Shown: positions 11,177 through 23,290 of the stretch, piece after piece
Position numbering within the stretch: the first letter of the stretch is position 1
Layout of the letters: every line of letters starts with the position of its first letter
NCBI GenBank assembly: GCA_013350335.1
Contig: CM023540.1
Location: 62,431,195 to 62,495,194 of the forward strand
Direction: 5' to 3'
Source of the DNA: Chimonanthus salicifolius
Taxonomy: Eukaryota; Streptophyta; Magnoliopsida; Laurales; Calycanthaceae
DNA length: 64,000 bases
Translations under genes and position numbers: made by a program
Notes under the pieces: model-generated
Told to the model about the DNA's origin: nothing
What the model saw: the letters and a program-made list of their open reading frames with translations, nothing else
Databases searched by the model: none

Positions 11177-11913
11177 GAAAAAAAAAAAATTTAAACTCTG
11201 ATTTATGGTGAAAAGGGGCGGGCGTTACAGGGTACCCTTGGAGTTTCATCTCAAAGATGAAACCCCCAAGGGAGGTATTAGGAAATGAATGGGATTTGAG
11301 GAGGTTACACCCATAACCATGCAAGGAGATGTTGGTTGCTTGGGGTGTTTCATTTCATAGATGAAACCCCCAAGTAACATCAAGAACTTTGATTGAGGTG
11401 AGGGAGTTACACAAGGTTAACCTTGGGCTGTTTTTGGTCAAACAAAGGATTTTCATTTTACTCTCTCTATCTCTCTCTCTTCCTTGGACTGATATCATCT
11501 CTCCAAACACCAAGAACAGCAGCTGGTTACTGATATGAAATCAATCCTTGATTGATTTATTTCACCAAGACAAAAGCATACTTTGAGCAAAGGAGTTGGC
11601 ATCAAGGTTTTCTATGCAAAATCCTATCTCTCTCTCTCTTTGCCGTCCTCTATCTTTCCAAACACCTAGAGCAGCAGCTGGTTGCTTAATCAGTCCTTGA
11701 CCGATCTCTCCATCAAGGAATCAAGAAGAAGGAGAGGCTAAGAAAGGGAAAGGAACAAGTCGGAGAGAAGATCAATTGGAGGAGTCGCGGAAACGGTAGG
11801 TTATCGATAAACTATCCTTAATAAAGAATCATGATCCGGCCATTGGATGGCTGAATCTAACAAGGGTTAAATATTGGTTGGAAGTGCATGATTAAGATGA
11901 GAAAATGGATTAT

Positions 11914-12745
11914 AGGGTTCGGCCAATTGGGTTGGCCGAACCCCATGAAAAGATTGGGTTAAGTTGGATGGTCTTTTTGAACCAAAATCATGGACTGTTT
12001 TTGGATGCTAAATTAGATTGATTACTTGCTTTGAAAAGTTCTAAAAGTATGGTTTTAAGTGTCATGTGTTGGGCTATGGATTGGCCGAACACATCAAGTA
12101 ATTTAATCTTGAATAAGATAGTTAAAAAGGAAAGAAAATACATCATTGGGTTCGGCCATTTTGGTTGGCCGAACCCCATGAAAAGAGTGCTTATGTTTGG
12201 TGTTTTAAAGGTCAAAAATCATGTCAAAACATGATAAATTTTGTGGGTTATCTTGTGGCCAAAAATAAGTAAGTATGATGAGAAGATTTACATCAAGGAA
12301 ACCTTGGGGTTCGGCCATGAGTATGGCTTAACCCCATGGACTGTTTTGTATAGTTATTTGGGTTAAGTGTAGGATGGATTTTAAGTAATCATTATGTGCT
12401 TTGATCTAAGAATAAGTTCGGTTTATCTATGGACTTAGTGCTGAGTTTATAATTGGATAAATGGATCTAAACCATAGGCCATGAGGTTCAGCCAATTGGG
12501 TTGGCCGAACCCCATGAAATGGTATGACATTTCCATGAAAGTATTTAATGGTTTTGTGAGATTAAAACCATATAAAGTTATGGTGTTCTTGTGGCAATTA
12601 ATGGGATACTTGGGTACTGTTTTTGGTTGATTAATAAGCGGCTGAACCATGTATTATTCATGGTTGAATCAGCATGTAAAAACCATGAGTAATCATGGTG
12701 ATGATTGGACCAAGTGAACCATAGGATTCGGCCATGCATGGATCA
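11914..12745. repeat. Palindrome array in A2
   Basis: GGTTCGGCC/GGCCGAACC palindromes occur near 11917, 12148, 12306 (right arm decayed), 12485 and 12727 (left arm only). A weaker version lies at 11834. The decayed arms show C-to-T and G-to-A type changes. Confidence 0.8.
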
Positions 12746-15700
12746 TTTTATGAGGACTATTTTATTAAATCAAATGGTTTCAAATTTAAAAGATCATGGA
12801 ACATCTTGAGTGGTTAATAAATAATTGTTATGTTAACATTTAGACAAATCACGGGTCGGCCATTTCATGGCTGAACTATGGGGTTCTATGGCTAAGATAG
12901 GACATGGAAGTTTAAGTGGATTTTTGGGACTTAGACTAAGTTAGAATCACATGAATGAATGCTTAACTTGCTGTTATGTAAATAAGGTTTTGGGATTTCT
13001 AGAACGGTGTAGAAGCCATGATCGGAAGACAGTTCAAAGGAAGGGTCGAACAAACTAAACAAGTGTAGGTTTCCTACCTTTATTGTAACCACTATTTCAT
13101 ATGCTGTTTTATGTTGATTTCGATAATTTATATGATTGTAAAGTTATGTTTCTAAATGACATTTTTGCATAGACATCTCATGCATGGCATGGGATGATGG
13201 TGTTGTAACCGGAGGGCACACTCCGTCGGTGTAATGGCCCGGCCCTTCAGATTAATAAATTTATGATGTAATAATAAGGGTTACACGTGTGTGTACTGTG
13301 AGGGTCACATATGGGTCCATCAGGGTACGCGTGACCTTAAGAAAGCACCCCAGCTGAGAATGAGTAAAAATAAATAAAAATAAAATAAAATAAAAATAAA
13401 TTAGAATAAATAAATAAAAAAACTTTGAGTTGTGCACAGTGTCGGGTCAATCGACCCTGTTTGTCGAGTTGATCGACACCACAACTTAAGTTGGGGTATT
13501 AGAAACCCCAACCCAAGTGTTGTTGCTGTTTCTCTCATTCCTCCCTCCTTTCTCCAACGGTTCCTAGAAAACCCTCCCAGCCGATCCTCATGTCTTCTTC
13601 CTACCTTTCCCACTTGGTTTTTATGCCCGTGCATAGGTGAGATTTGAAGAGCTCTCATCTCAAGCTTCCTTTGGAGCCGATTTTCTTGTCTCAAAGGTAA
13701 GGTTTTCTTTACTTTCTACTCCCTTTCCTCTATGTTGATGAGGTTTTTATGAAATCAAGTGAGACTGGGGTTGGTGATGGCTATAGGGCCATATTTGGAG
13801 AAAACTCCATGGAAAATATTGGGGGTTTTCCAATTTGGGGATTTGCTTGGGCATAAATCTTGTTGGAAATGGGTTTTGGAGACCAAAGGAAGATGATAGA
13901 GTTTGGGAAATTTGGGGGTTTTATTTTAAACTCAAAATAGGGCTCAATACATGAACTAAATGGACTTTATCTGTGTTCTTGTGTTGATTAGAGCCTTCTA
14001 ATCTGAACCTCGGGAGCGATCAAGTCTAAAATCAACCCGGCTCTTCATAAAAGGTTAAGGTGAGGAATGCTGCACTATTTATTTAAATGATTGGAGAATA
14101 AATTTGAGTTATTAAAATTATTTGAGATGTTCTCATGAGTATATGCATGACAAGATTTAATTAGTATATTATGAATGATAAATGGGATGTATAAACATGT
14201 ATTGAATGAAATCTCCGTTGTGTTTTATGTAGTGTATGAATGAATTTGGGAAACATGGTTGTTGTGAAATCCTTTGGGTTGAGGTGAGAAGTATTGGGTT
14301 ATCATTTGATATGGTAAGAAGGTTGAGGACCAAATATGGTATTTATTTGTTGGGGATTGATTATAATTGGATTATGTGCAAGGAGAGACACTCTCATAAA
14401 TTCAATTAATCAGTCCTATATTATTGTCATTTTTCCCATGGTCAAACATGAATATGAGAATTGAATAAGGTATGGAATTGTATGGAATAAATTATGCATG
14501 TTATCTTAACAATGTAAGATCTCAATGTATGAATAACTTATTTATGTCACAATGTAAAAGTTGTCTCTTATATGCTTTATTCGATTAGTTGAGTTAATCT
14601 TAAGAGGAAGTATGAAAAATGGGGTAAAGTGGATTTGTGTCCACTACAAATAAAAGATGTGGGATTCGGTCTAAGGGTGATGAGATTTTACCATTTCCCT
14701 TTTTGAAATCCCTAATACTGTGATAATCTAATTCTCCGGGATAAGTTGGTAAAGAGCATAAATGAAGACTATTAAGTGAACTTTATCAGAATAGTGATAT
14801 TTTTCCACGGCGACTTTGTAACACCCTGGAATTTCAAAGTTATCATTTTATATGAAATTATTCATATTTACGGAATTGCCATTGTGATAAAATTGATTTG
14901 AATTTAAATGGGTTAATGGCTCAATCAAGACCCAAAGGATGGAAGTTTGTTTACAAAAAAAATAAATGTTTAAGATATACTTAAACGGGTCAAAAATCAT
15001 AATTGGGTCAAATTTTGTGAAATGGGTCAAAATGGTCAAATTGGACCCAATGGTCGTAGTTGACATAGTTGACTATTTGGTGAGCTCAAAAGCTCAATTG
15101 GGTTAAGATGAGTTAAATGTTTAAGTGGGTTGAGTTGAAATAAATGTTGGAGTTGAGTTGAATGGAATTTATTAGTTGAGTTACATTAAATGAATAAGTT
15201 GAGTTGAGGGAGTTAAATTTATTGTAACTGAGTGAAGTGTGTGAATGAGAGGGGAAGTGTTTTACTTCCAAATTTTAAGCAAGGAAAACGTTGGTGCATG
15301 GGAGGCATTACCATGCATGTAACTCCCATTTATGTGATGAATAAAATGGGAGTTACATTTTGAATGGGAGTTACATTTTGAAGTTACATGGGATGCATAG
15401 GGACGTTGGATGCATGAGAACATTGCATGCATGTAACGGCTACAATGGAGATAGTGGGATGGCTGTTTTTGAGAGTTACAAATGCAAGGATAATGAGAGA
15501 TGAATAAAGGAGAGAATGCAAATAATCACAAAGATATACATGGAAGACGTTGGAGGTGGGAGTGTGATTTCAAATGCAAAGTGTTCACACGTTGGAAATG
15601 GTTAGAGTACATTGGATGGGTCTTCAAAAGACAGCAATACATAGATTGATGGTTCATGCATGTAACTCCAAGGTTGGAGAACAAACGGGTAACTGATTGG

Positions 15701-16502
15701 AGGAGTAACACCTAAAAGATTACAGCATTTTAAATTCAAATTACATATTAAATCAATGGGAGTAACAAAGTGTGTTCACACTTGGAAGAGGGGAGTTTTT
15801 ATTCCAATGATAGAACTCCCACATGGGACGTTGATGAGGGCCAAATGGGGCTGATTGGAGCTGTTGTTGGTGGAGTTACACTTGAGAGTGGTGGCTGTTA
15901 CATAAGCCAAAATTGAGAGGCAACCAACAAGGGACGGTGCAGCACATGGGAGTTACATTTCAAAATGAAACTCCCATGTGAGACCCTAAGGAAAGGGGAG
16001 GTTACACTAGTCCAACCACAAGGGACGTTGGTTGCTTGGGGTATTTCATTTCATAGATGAAACCCCCAAGTAACATAAAGAACTTTGATTGAAGAGAGGG
16101 AGTTACACAAGGATTAACCTTGGGCTGTTTTTGGTCAAGCAAAGGATTTTCATTTTACTCTCTCTATCTCTCTATCTCCCTTGGACTGTTATCATCTCTC
16201 TAAGATCAAGAACAGCAGCTGGTTATTGATATGAAATCAGTCCTTGATTGATTTATTTCACCAAGACAAAAGCATACTTTGAGCAAAAGAGTTGGCATCA
16301 AGGTGTTCCATCCAAAGTCAAAAATCCTATCTCTTTCTCTCTTTGCCGTTTTCTACCAAGAGCAGCAGCTGGTTGTTTAATCAGTCCTTGACCATCAAGG
16401 AATCAAGAAGAAGGAGAGGCTAAGAAAGGGAAAGGAACAAGCCAGAGGGAAGATCAATTGGAGGAGTCGCGGAAACGGTAGGTTTTTCGATAAACAATTT
16501 TT

Positions 16503-17828
16503 AAATCATGATCCGGCCATTGGATGGCCGAATTTAACAAAGGTTAGAAATTGGTTGGAAGTGCATGATTAAGATAAAAAAATGGATTATAGGATTCGGC
16601 CATATGGGATGGCCGAACCCCATGAAAAGATTGGGTTAAATTGGATGGTCTTTTGAACCAAAATCATGGGCTGTTTTTGGATGCAAAAATTAGATTGATT
16701 ACATGCCTTGAAAAATTTTAAAATTATGGTTTTAAGTGTTGTGTGTTGGGCAATGAATTGGCCGAACACATCAAGGAAATTAATCTAGAATTATGATGTT
16801 TAAATGACAAAATATGGACCATAGGGTTCGGCCCCATTGGATGGCCGAACCCATGGAAAAACTTGGTGATTCTTAATGGAGTTTGAGGGATAAAATCCAT
16901 ATTAGTTAATGAAGATTTTAAAGGATTTAAAATGAAAATAAGCTTACTGTTTTTAGGTAACTATGGCTTGGCTGAACCATACTAATGCTATGGTTAAATT
17001 ATGGATTAAAACCATGGACAAAGGATGGAATAATTACACCAAGAGAACCATAGGGTTCGGCCATATGTATGGCCGAACCCCATGGACTGTTTTGTGGATT
17101 TTGGATTGAGTTTTACAAAATAGAAATCATACAAGGTGATGGACTTATTGGATGGTTTTGAAGGGTAAAAACATGGTAACATTATACAGTTAGCCTATGT
17201 CCAAATGAGACCCAAAAACATGTTTTAGAAGACCAAAACATGGACATAGGGTTCGGCCACCTTGGATGGCCGAACCCCATGTAAGTATTTGGTTGTTTGG
17301 TTTGGCTTTCAAGAAGATGGAAATCACATCAATTATGGACTTAGTATTAAGGTGATGATGGAATATAGGATTAAAATCTTTAGGGTGAGGCTCGGCCATG
17401 TTATGTGGCCGAACCCCACCAATTGTCATGTGATGGACTTGGTGGTTTATTCATAACAAATTTGGGCAAAATGAGATGTATGATTGAAAGGTTTATATGA
17501 CTAAAATAAATGGTGAGGTTCGGCCATATTGTATGGCCGAACCCCACAAAGGTGGCTTGTTGATGGACTTTGTTGTCTAAGGAAAAAAATTAGGCAAAGG
17601 ATAGTATAATGGCATTATAGTAAATAAGGATGAAAAGATGAAATGATCAAAAGAATGGACTTATGAGCCAAAACCTAAGGTGGTAAGATTCGGCCATATA
17701 GTATGGCCGAACCCTATCAAGTGTCATTTGAAAAGTTTGGGATACTTAGATGGTATTAAGTAAATAAAAGATTTATCAAGGTTTAAATGGGTGAGGTTCG
17801 GCCATGGGGTATGGCCGAACCCCACAAA
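16503..17828. repeat. Nine-unit palindrome array in A4
   Basis: Units start near 16508, 16593, 16824, 17056, 17250, 17389, 17516, 17689 and 17796. Arms are GGTTCGGCCAT and ATGGCCGAACCCC; the middle of 3-8 bp varies (for example TATGGG, ATTGG, GTAT). The 80-230 bp between units is poorly conserved. This is the best preserved array in the window. Confidence 0.9.
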
Positions 17829-18120
17829 GTGGATTTTTGGGATTTAAATCAAATTAGAATCATATGGTCAAATGATTAACTTGCTGCCATGTACATAGGG
17901 TATTCAGATTTCTAGAACGGTGTACAAAGCCGTGATCGGAAGACGGTCCAAAGGAAGGGTCGAACAAAGTAAACTATAGTAGGTTTCCTACCTTGTTGTA
18001 ACCACATATCTTATTCGTTGTTTTATGTTTATTTGAATAAGTTATTTGAATGAAATGATATTTACAAATGACATATTTGCATAGACATCTCATGCATGGC
18101 ATGGGATAATGGTGTTGTAA

Positions 18121-18270
18121 CCGGAGGCCACACTCCGTCGGGGCGTCCGAAAGACCACTGTGGGGTACCCTGATGATGAGAATCCCATCAGGAGGAATCC
18201 GGAGGCCACACTCCGTCGGGGCGTCCGAAAGACCACTGTGGGTTACCTTGACGATGAGAATCCCGTCAAG
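18121..18270 (+). repeat. 78-bp tandem repeat in A4
   Basis: Two units start at 18121 and 18199 with CCGGAGGCCACACTCCGTCG, each followed by a hairpin (CCTGATGATGAGAATCCCATCAGG; then CTTGACGATGAGAATCCCGTCAAG). The second hairpin differs from the first by paired changes. Part of the same block in A2 flanks the gypsy insertion at 13211-13229 and 27484-27620. Confidence 0.85.
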
Positions 18271-18820
18271 TGATGGCTATGTTGAATGGTGATGGGTGGG
18301 ACTCATTACATGTTCATTTCATACATAGCATATTTTTATAGATATTTGTCACACATGTATTACTATTATACTATTTGCATGTTTTTGACTAACCATGTGG
18401 TAGCCCTATTCGGAAACACTACTGGGCACGTTGATCTAACGCCCTATCTATATCCTTAGTTGATGATGCAGGGAAAGGGAAGAACGTGGATCGAGAAGAG
18501 GACCAAGTTCGGAAACTTGGGCGGTTTGAATGATTGGAATGGATTATGAATGGACTATTTTATGGACTTGATACTTGATATACTTGGACAATGTAATTTG
18601 TTAGCTAGATGTTGTGGGCATGTAATAATGTAGTTAATTAGATGCTATGGTTTGTTTTATGTTGGATGTTTTGATTAAACGATTAGTTAAGATTGATTAG
18701 TAATTTTGGAAAATAAGTTATGTACTTTGCTATCTAAGAATGGAAAATTGGATTAGTCATAGGTTCTATTATAACCTCAGTTAGATTTAAACTAAGTTAA
18801 TTCCGCAAGTTATATATATA

Positions 18821-18906
18821 CCATGTGCGGATCAGTTTTATGGACTTAGTTCATACGCACATGGGCTTGGCCAGTTAAGGGTCGGATTTATAGATCCGAA
18901 CTTAAC
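18821..18906 (+). other. Paired hairpins near LTR 3' end (A4)
   Basis: Hairpin 1: CCATGTGCG (18821-18829) pairs with CGCACATGG (18856-18864), with inner TATGGA/TTCATA. Hairpin 2: GTTAAG..TCGGAT (from 18874) pairs with ATCCGA.CTTAAC (to 18906). Both stems differ in sequence from A3 but stay paired. Confidence 0.8.
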
Positions 18907-19994
18907 TTGCGTCGTGACACTTCGCCCCGATCACATGATTATTATATTTAAAAAAAAAAAACTCTGAAATTTAGAGTGAAAAGGGCGGGGTGTTACAGAC
19001 TTGGTCCCGTGTGGTTGACGTCGTAAGGTGAACCTCCTACGGGTGGACACTGTAGGGTACTCTTATGACTTTTCCGCACACTTGTACATGGTTGCGCAGA
19101 GCTAGATACTCTTTATCTCCATAGGAATGGTACTAGCTTCGTTAGTCGCATTCCGACTGCCTTTAAGCTTGACTGAATCACTCATGAGGTGAAGGGATGC
19201 AGGGCGAGGTAGACACAGTCACGTAAGTCGTGAGTCTCCCGCTTAGTAAGTCATTGACCCTAAGTCTTGTTAGGGGTCGTGGTCCATTTATGATATTGAT
19301 TCTCCTATTATACACAAGTATTTCGTTGAGGACTTGGCTCCCAATGGATGACTAGATAACATTGTGTCTTGCATAACTGTATCTATATTCCATTTTATAC
19401 ACCATCATAAGGGGGTGTGTGTGTAGCATGCATGGATTTCCTCATTGAGCTTGTGGATGCTCACCTCCTTGCACTGCAGGTACTATCGCTCAGACGGGGT
19501 CCGAGGGACCAAGGGGACGACCTTAGTTTGTGCTTGCTAGTTGTTTTCCATGCACACTGCAATTTATAGATTTTGATATTTTGCTCTACATGGTTATATG
19601 TAATATTGATGTAATTATTCTATAAACCATGTTTAATGACTATGAAGGTATGAATGTTATTATGGGAACTCCTGTTGACATTTGAAGTGTGGGGCATTTA
19701 ATATTTGGTGAATGGAGTCAAGTATGTTGTAATATGTAAATTTTGAGCAGGTGATTATATTTTTGTAGAGGTCATCATAGACCCCAGCTGTTCATGTTTT
19801 AGGGGAAACTCTGCCGAAATTTCGGTAGGAGACTTTACCCTTTTAGACTAATACAAATATATATTATATATATATAACTATACTCATTTGTGTGAGTTCC
19901 CATGTACAATATTTGTTACTTTATATGAAAAAATTTGGAAAAGAAAATTTTGATCCGCGTCACGTGCCGTTTTTGGGACCGGGGCGTGACATCT

Positions 19995-20006
19995 TGGTAT
20001 CAGAGC
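19995..20006 (+). other. Gypsy primer binding site (initiator tRNA-Met)
   Basis: TGGTATCAGAGC lies three bases after the end of the 5' LTR, the standard position for minus-strand DNA priming. Confidence 0.93.
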
Positions 20007-20203
20007 TTAGGCTCGTTATCCCCTAGGACTGTGTGTGTGGAGTCAACCACTAACCGTCTAGGGTAGAAATTATTTGGTTTTGGTAATGATTTTTATTGGG
20101 TGTGAATGCATGATGGCATGGTTAGTGGTTGTATACTGGATTTGATGCCCTTATATGTATGACTTTGGCCTATACTGATGTGACCATTAAAAATTTTCAG
20201 AAA

Positions 20204-21940
20204 ATGGCCAAGGGCAAGAGTACTGTCAACAACACCAATCCAAATCCCAACCCCGAGCTCAATGATGAGGATCGTGCGGAAGCAGAGGCCACCGCAAGAG
20301 AAGCGGTCATCCAAGCTGAGGTTAAGCGCCGAGTACAAGAGGCCTTAGCCAAACATGCCGCTGATATTGATATGAGTGTAGCCAGAAACACTCAAAAAGA
20401 GACTCAAGCAGATACAGAGGTGAACTCGGTTCTCCAAAACCGGGCAACTGTGGCCTTTTGTGATTTCAAGAAACAGTCTCCACGGGTATTTATGGCCGAC
20501 CCAAACCCTATGGTTGCAGAAGAGTGGTTAGAAGGTGTTGAGATGATCTTTGACGCTATGGATATAGAGGATGATGCCACCCGGGTCAAATTTGCCTCTT
20601 TCCAGTTGGGGGGTGAGGCTCGCCATTGGTGGAAGACAATGAAGATAGCACAGTCAAACAAGACCATTACTTGGGAAGGATTCAAAAAGATGTTCTTAGC
20701 TCAATACTTCCCTAATATCATTAAAGAGGGCAAGTTAAATGAATTTCTAAATTTGATTCAGGGAGACATGTCAGTAGCCCAATATTTGTCACGATTCAAT
20801 GAGTTAGCACGTTTTGCACCAAACATTGTGGTAGATGATAATGCTAAAGCCCGTAGGTTTGAGCAAGGACTTCATCCAAGTATCATGAGCCAAGTTACCC
20901 TTCTCAGGTTGCCTACATTTGCAGAAGTTGTGGATAGAGCTTTTCTAGCTGAGGCTACGGTACAACGGATGGGGACAGTACCGATGCAGCCACCATCTGA
21001 GAGCGGACATAGAGCATTCCGCCATGGAAAGAATAGTAAGAATAAAAAGAAACCTGGCCCCTATCAGCCTCGTGGACCTTTTAGTCAACAGAGGCAACCT
21101 ACAAGTAGAGATGATGAGTCCGGGACCCGTATCGTTGATTGTCAGATTTGTGGCAAGAAGGGACATACTGCTAAGACGTGCTATCAAAAGTCAGGATCAG
21201 AGAAGAGAGTGTGCTATACATGCAAGAAAGAAGGTCACATTGCGAGGCATTGTCCTCAAGGTGTCAGTACTAATAGGGTAGTGGTTCCCCAGCAAACTTT
21301 GAGGGCAGCACCTATTCTTGTACAGAGACATGTTCCTCAGACTTCAGCAGCTAGTTCTCAGAGACCTGGTAGAGGCAGGGGCAGAGGCCATCCGAGCCAT
21401 GGTGCTTCTAGCAGATTGGTAGCTGTTATTCCTCAGACTGGAGAGACTGCTGACGCTCCAGTGATGTACGGTATCTTGCCTTTCTTTAGCTCTTGGGTAC
21501 ATGTTCTTTTTTATTCGGGTGCATCACATTCATTTATTGCATCCTGGTTTGTACATCTCTTAGGACTCCAAACTGACCTTGCTTGTACACCATTGCGTGT
21601 CATTTCTCCACTGGGACGTGAGATGGTAGTGAATAGGGTGTGCAAGACTTGTGTTATGACAGTAGGTGATTTAGTCCTAGAGTTTGATCTGTTAGTGATG
21701 GATATGACTGGTTTTGATGTAATTTTGGGCATGGACTGGTTATCAGCCCACAGAGTTGTGATAAATTGTTTTGAGAGAAGAATATCTGGTCGATCACTGG
21801 CAGGCATTGACTTTGCGTGTAGATTGAGTCTGACTATCAGCCCAATAGCCAGTGTTGTTCGTGGTGATGCAGTTGTTCAGGGAATGATTGCCAGTTTGGG
21901 TTGGGAGGATGCCCGGGACATTCAAATTGATTTGCCTTGA
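20204..21940 (+). pseudogene. Gypsy gag and protease
   Basis: The likely start is the ATG at 20204 (AAAATGGCC), because the residues encoded before it do not look like Gag. An acidic and coiled region is followed by the retrotransposon gag domain (WLEGVEMIFDAM, ARHWWKTMK, FKKMFLAQYFP, about 20500-20900). Two zinc knuckles follow: CQICGKKGHTAKTC and CYTCKKEGHIARHC (about 21140-21250). The pepsin-like protease region then has YSGASHSFI, where the catalytic motif is normally DSGA; here Asp is replaced by Tyr. It ends with VILGMDWL and a TGA at 21938-21940 in the middle of what should be continuous Pol. Confidence 0.92.
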
Positions 21941-23290
21941 GTGGTACGGGATTTTCCAGGTGTGTTTCCCGAGCGACTGACTGAGTTGCCCCCACTCAGA
22001 GAGGTTGAGTTCATCATAGAGTTAATGCCCGGCACCTCACCCATTTCTGTTACTCCTTACCGCATGGCACCGGCTGAGTTAAGAGAATTAAGACTCAGAT
22101 TACAGAACTTTCTTCTATCGATTTCATTCGCCCGAGTGCTTCCGCTTGGAGTGCGTCGGCCTTGCCCGTTAAGAAGAAAGATGGTACTATGAGAACGTGC
22201 ATTGATTACCGTAAGTTGAACCAGGTAACAATCAAGAACAAATATCCATTGCCCAGGATTGACGATCTCTTTGATCAGTTGAGAGGAGCTAAGTACTTCT
22301 CTAAGATAGACCTCTGGTCCGGTTATCACCAATTGCGGGTAAGAGAAAGTGATATTCAGAAGACTGCCTTTTGTACCCGATTTGGACAGTTTGAGTTTGT
22401 TGTAATACCGTTCGGGTTAACAAATGCACCGGCTACTTTTATGGATTTAATGAATCGCATCTTCCGGTCGTACCTGGACAGGTTTGTAGAAGTATTCATA
22501 GATGATATATTGATCTACTCAACAACCGAGGCCGAGCATAAACAACACCTACGCATTGTGCTACAGACTCTGTTAGAACATAAGTTGTATGCAAAACTCA
22601 GCAAATGTGAATTCTGGTTGAGAGAAGTGCAGTTTTTAGGCCATGTGATTTCGGCAGATGGTGTGGCAGTAGATCCTGCTAAGATAGAGGTAATTGTCAG
22701 CTGGGAAAGACCGCAGAATGTGTCAGAGATCCGTAGTTTCTTGGGGTTGGCAGGCTACTATCGCCGATTTGTTAAAAACTTTTCCAATATAGCAGCACCT
22801 TTGACAAGACTGACACGCAAGGGAGTAGTCTTTGAATGGGATGACGCATGCCAACAAGCTTTCTTGAGTTTAAAGGAGAGTTTGACAACCTCCCTAGTGT
22901 TAGTGGTACCAGAAAGAGATCGTAGCTACGTTGTGTATTGTGATGCCTCCTCTATCGGTTTGGGTTGTGTTCTAATGCAAGATAACCGAGTGGTAGCATA
23001 CGGATCCCGTCAATTGAAGCCCCATAACAGAATTATCCAGTGCATGATCTCGAGTTGGCCGCGGTAGTATATGCGCTTAAGGTTTGGCGACATTATCTCT
23101 ATGGTGAAAGATTTGAAGTATTCTCTGATCATAAGAGCCTCAGATATCTATTTACTCAAAAGGACTTGAATTTGAGACAACGGCGATGGGTGGAACTTTT
23201 GGAAGATTATGACTTTCAAATTTCTTACCACCCTGGCAAGGCCAATGTTGTGGCTGATGCGTTGAGCCGTAAATTTCGAGGCCTTGGTGG
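21941..23290 (+). pseudogene. Gypsy reverse transcriptase and RNase H
   Basis: The frame continues past the TGA ([23 protein letters not shown]), then shifts near 22110. The long RT frame starts around 22162 with [17 protein letters not shown], passes through [11 protein letters not shown] and [10 protein letters not shown], and carries the active-site motif [10 protein letters not shown] near 22490-22520. RNase H starts around [15 protein letters not shown] (22930) and, after a frameshift near 23030, continues [47 protein letters not shown]. The frame is lost again near 23285. All expected catalytic motifs are present, but at least three lesions break the product. Confidence 0.94.

Larger units (their letters stand above)
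7378..11229 (+). mobile_element. A3: rearranged non-autonomous family-A element
   Basis: It is flanked by GGGTA duplications (7373-7377 and 11230-11234) and begins TGTAACGCCCGCCCC and ends GGGGCGGGCGTTACA. Internal order: an inverted copy of the LTR 3' end (7378-about 7990), LTR sequence in plus orientation up to 9903, PBS (9906-9917), about 1.26 kb of non-coding internal sequence, and finally only the last roughly 53 bp of the LTR 3' end. Both outer ends are therefore LTR 3' (U5) ends. The LTR part from about 8200 is nearly identical to A7 (55790-57483), so the insertion family was recently active. Confidence 0.9.
14817..18997 (+). mobile_element. A4: long solo LTR of family A (subfamily I)
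   Basis: It is 4181 bp, TGTAACACCCTGG to GGGCGGGGTGTTACA, flanked by GACTT (14812-14816 and 18998-19002). The uninterrupted target is visible in the gypsy 3' LTR near 26492. It matches A2 throughout. No coding sequence or internal region is present. As the innermost insertion it is the youngest of the left nest. Confidence 0.95.
13230..19991 (+). mobile_element. Gypsy 5' LTR, interrupted by A4
   Basis: After removing A4 and one GACTT, 2576 bp remain against 2571 bp for the 3' LTR. It contains the near-palindromic pair GTCGGGTCRATCGACC and TTGTCGAGTYGAYCGACAC at 13440-13480 and A/T-rich simple sequence at 13365-13425. The LTR carries the promoter and polyadenylation signals, but I could not fix a start site. 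Confidence 0.92.

Noticed and set aside
7378..11229. A3 as a DNA transposon with long terminal inverted repeats
   Set aside because: The duplication is 5 bp, the ends are the same as solo LTR ends, and a tRNA-Met PBS follows the LTR at 9906. No transposase is present.
13432..13647. A 71-codon frame found in both gypsy LTRs (also 25114-25329) as a conserved gene
   Set aside because: The two copies are alike only because the LTRs are copies of each other. There is no known domain and the opposite strand is open as well.
16503..17828. Palindrome array as a CRISPR-like array
   Set aside because: Spacing is irregular (80-230 bp), repeats are short palindromes within LTRs of a plant genome, and there are no cas genes or uniform spacers.
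19995..20006. TGGTATCAGAGC motifs as tRNA gene fragments
   Set aside because: Each sits two or three bases from an LTR end and is the primer-binding complement; no tRNA fold surrounds it.
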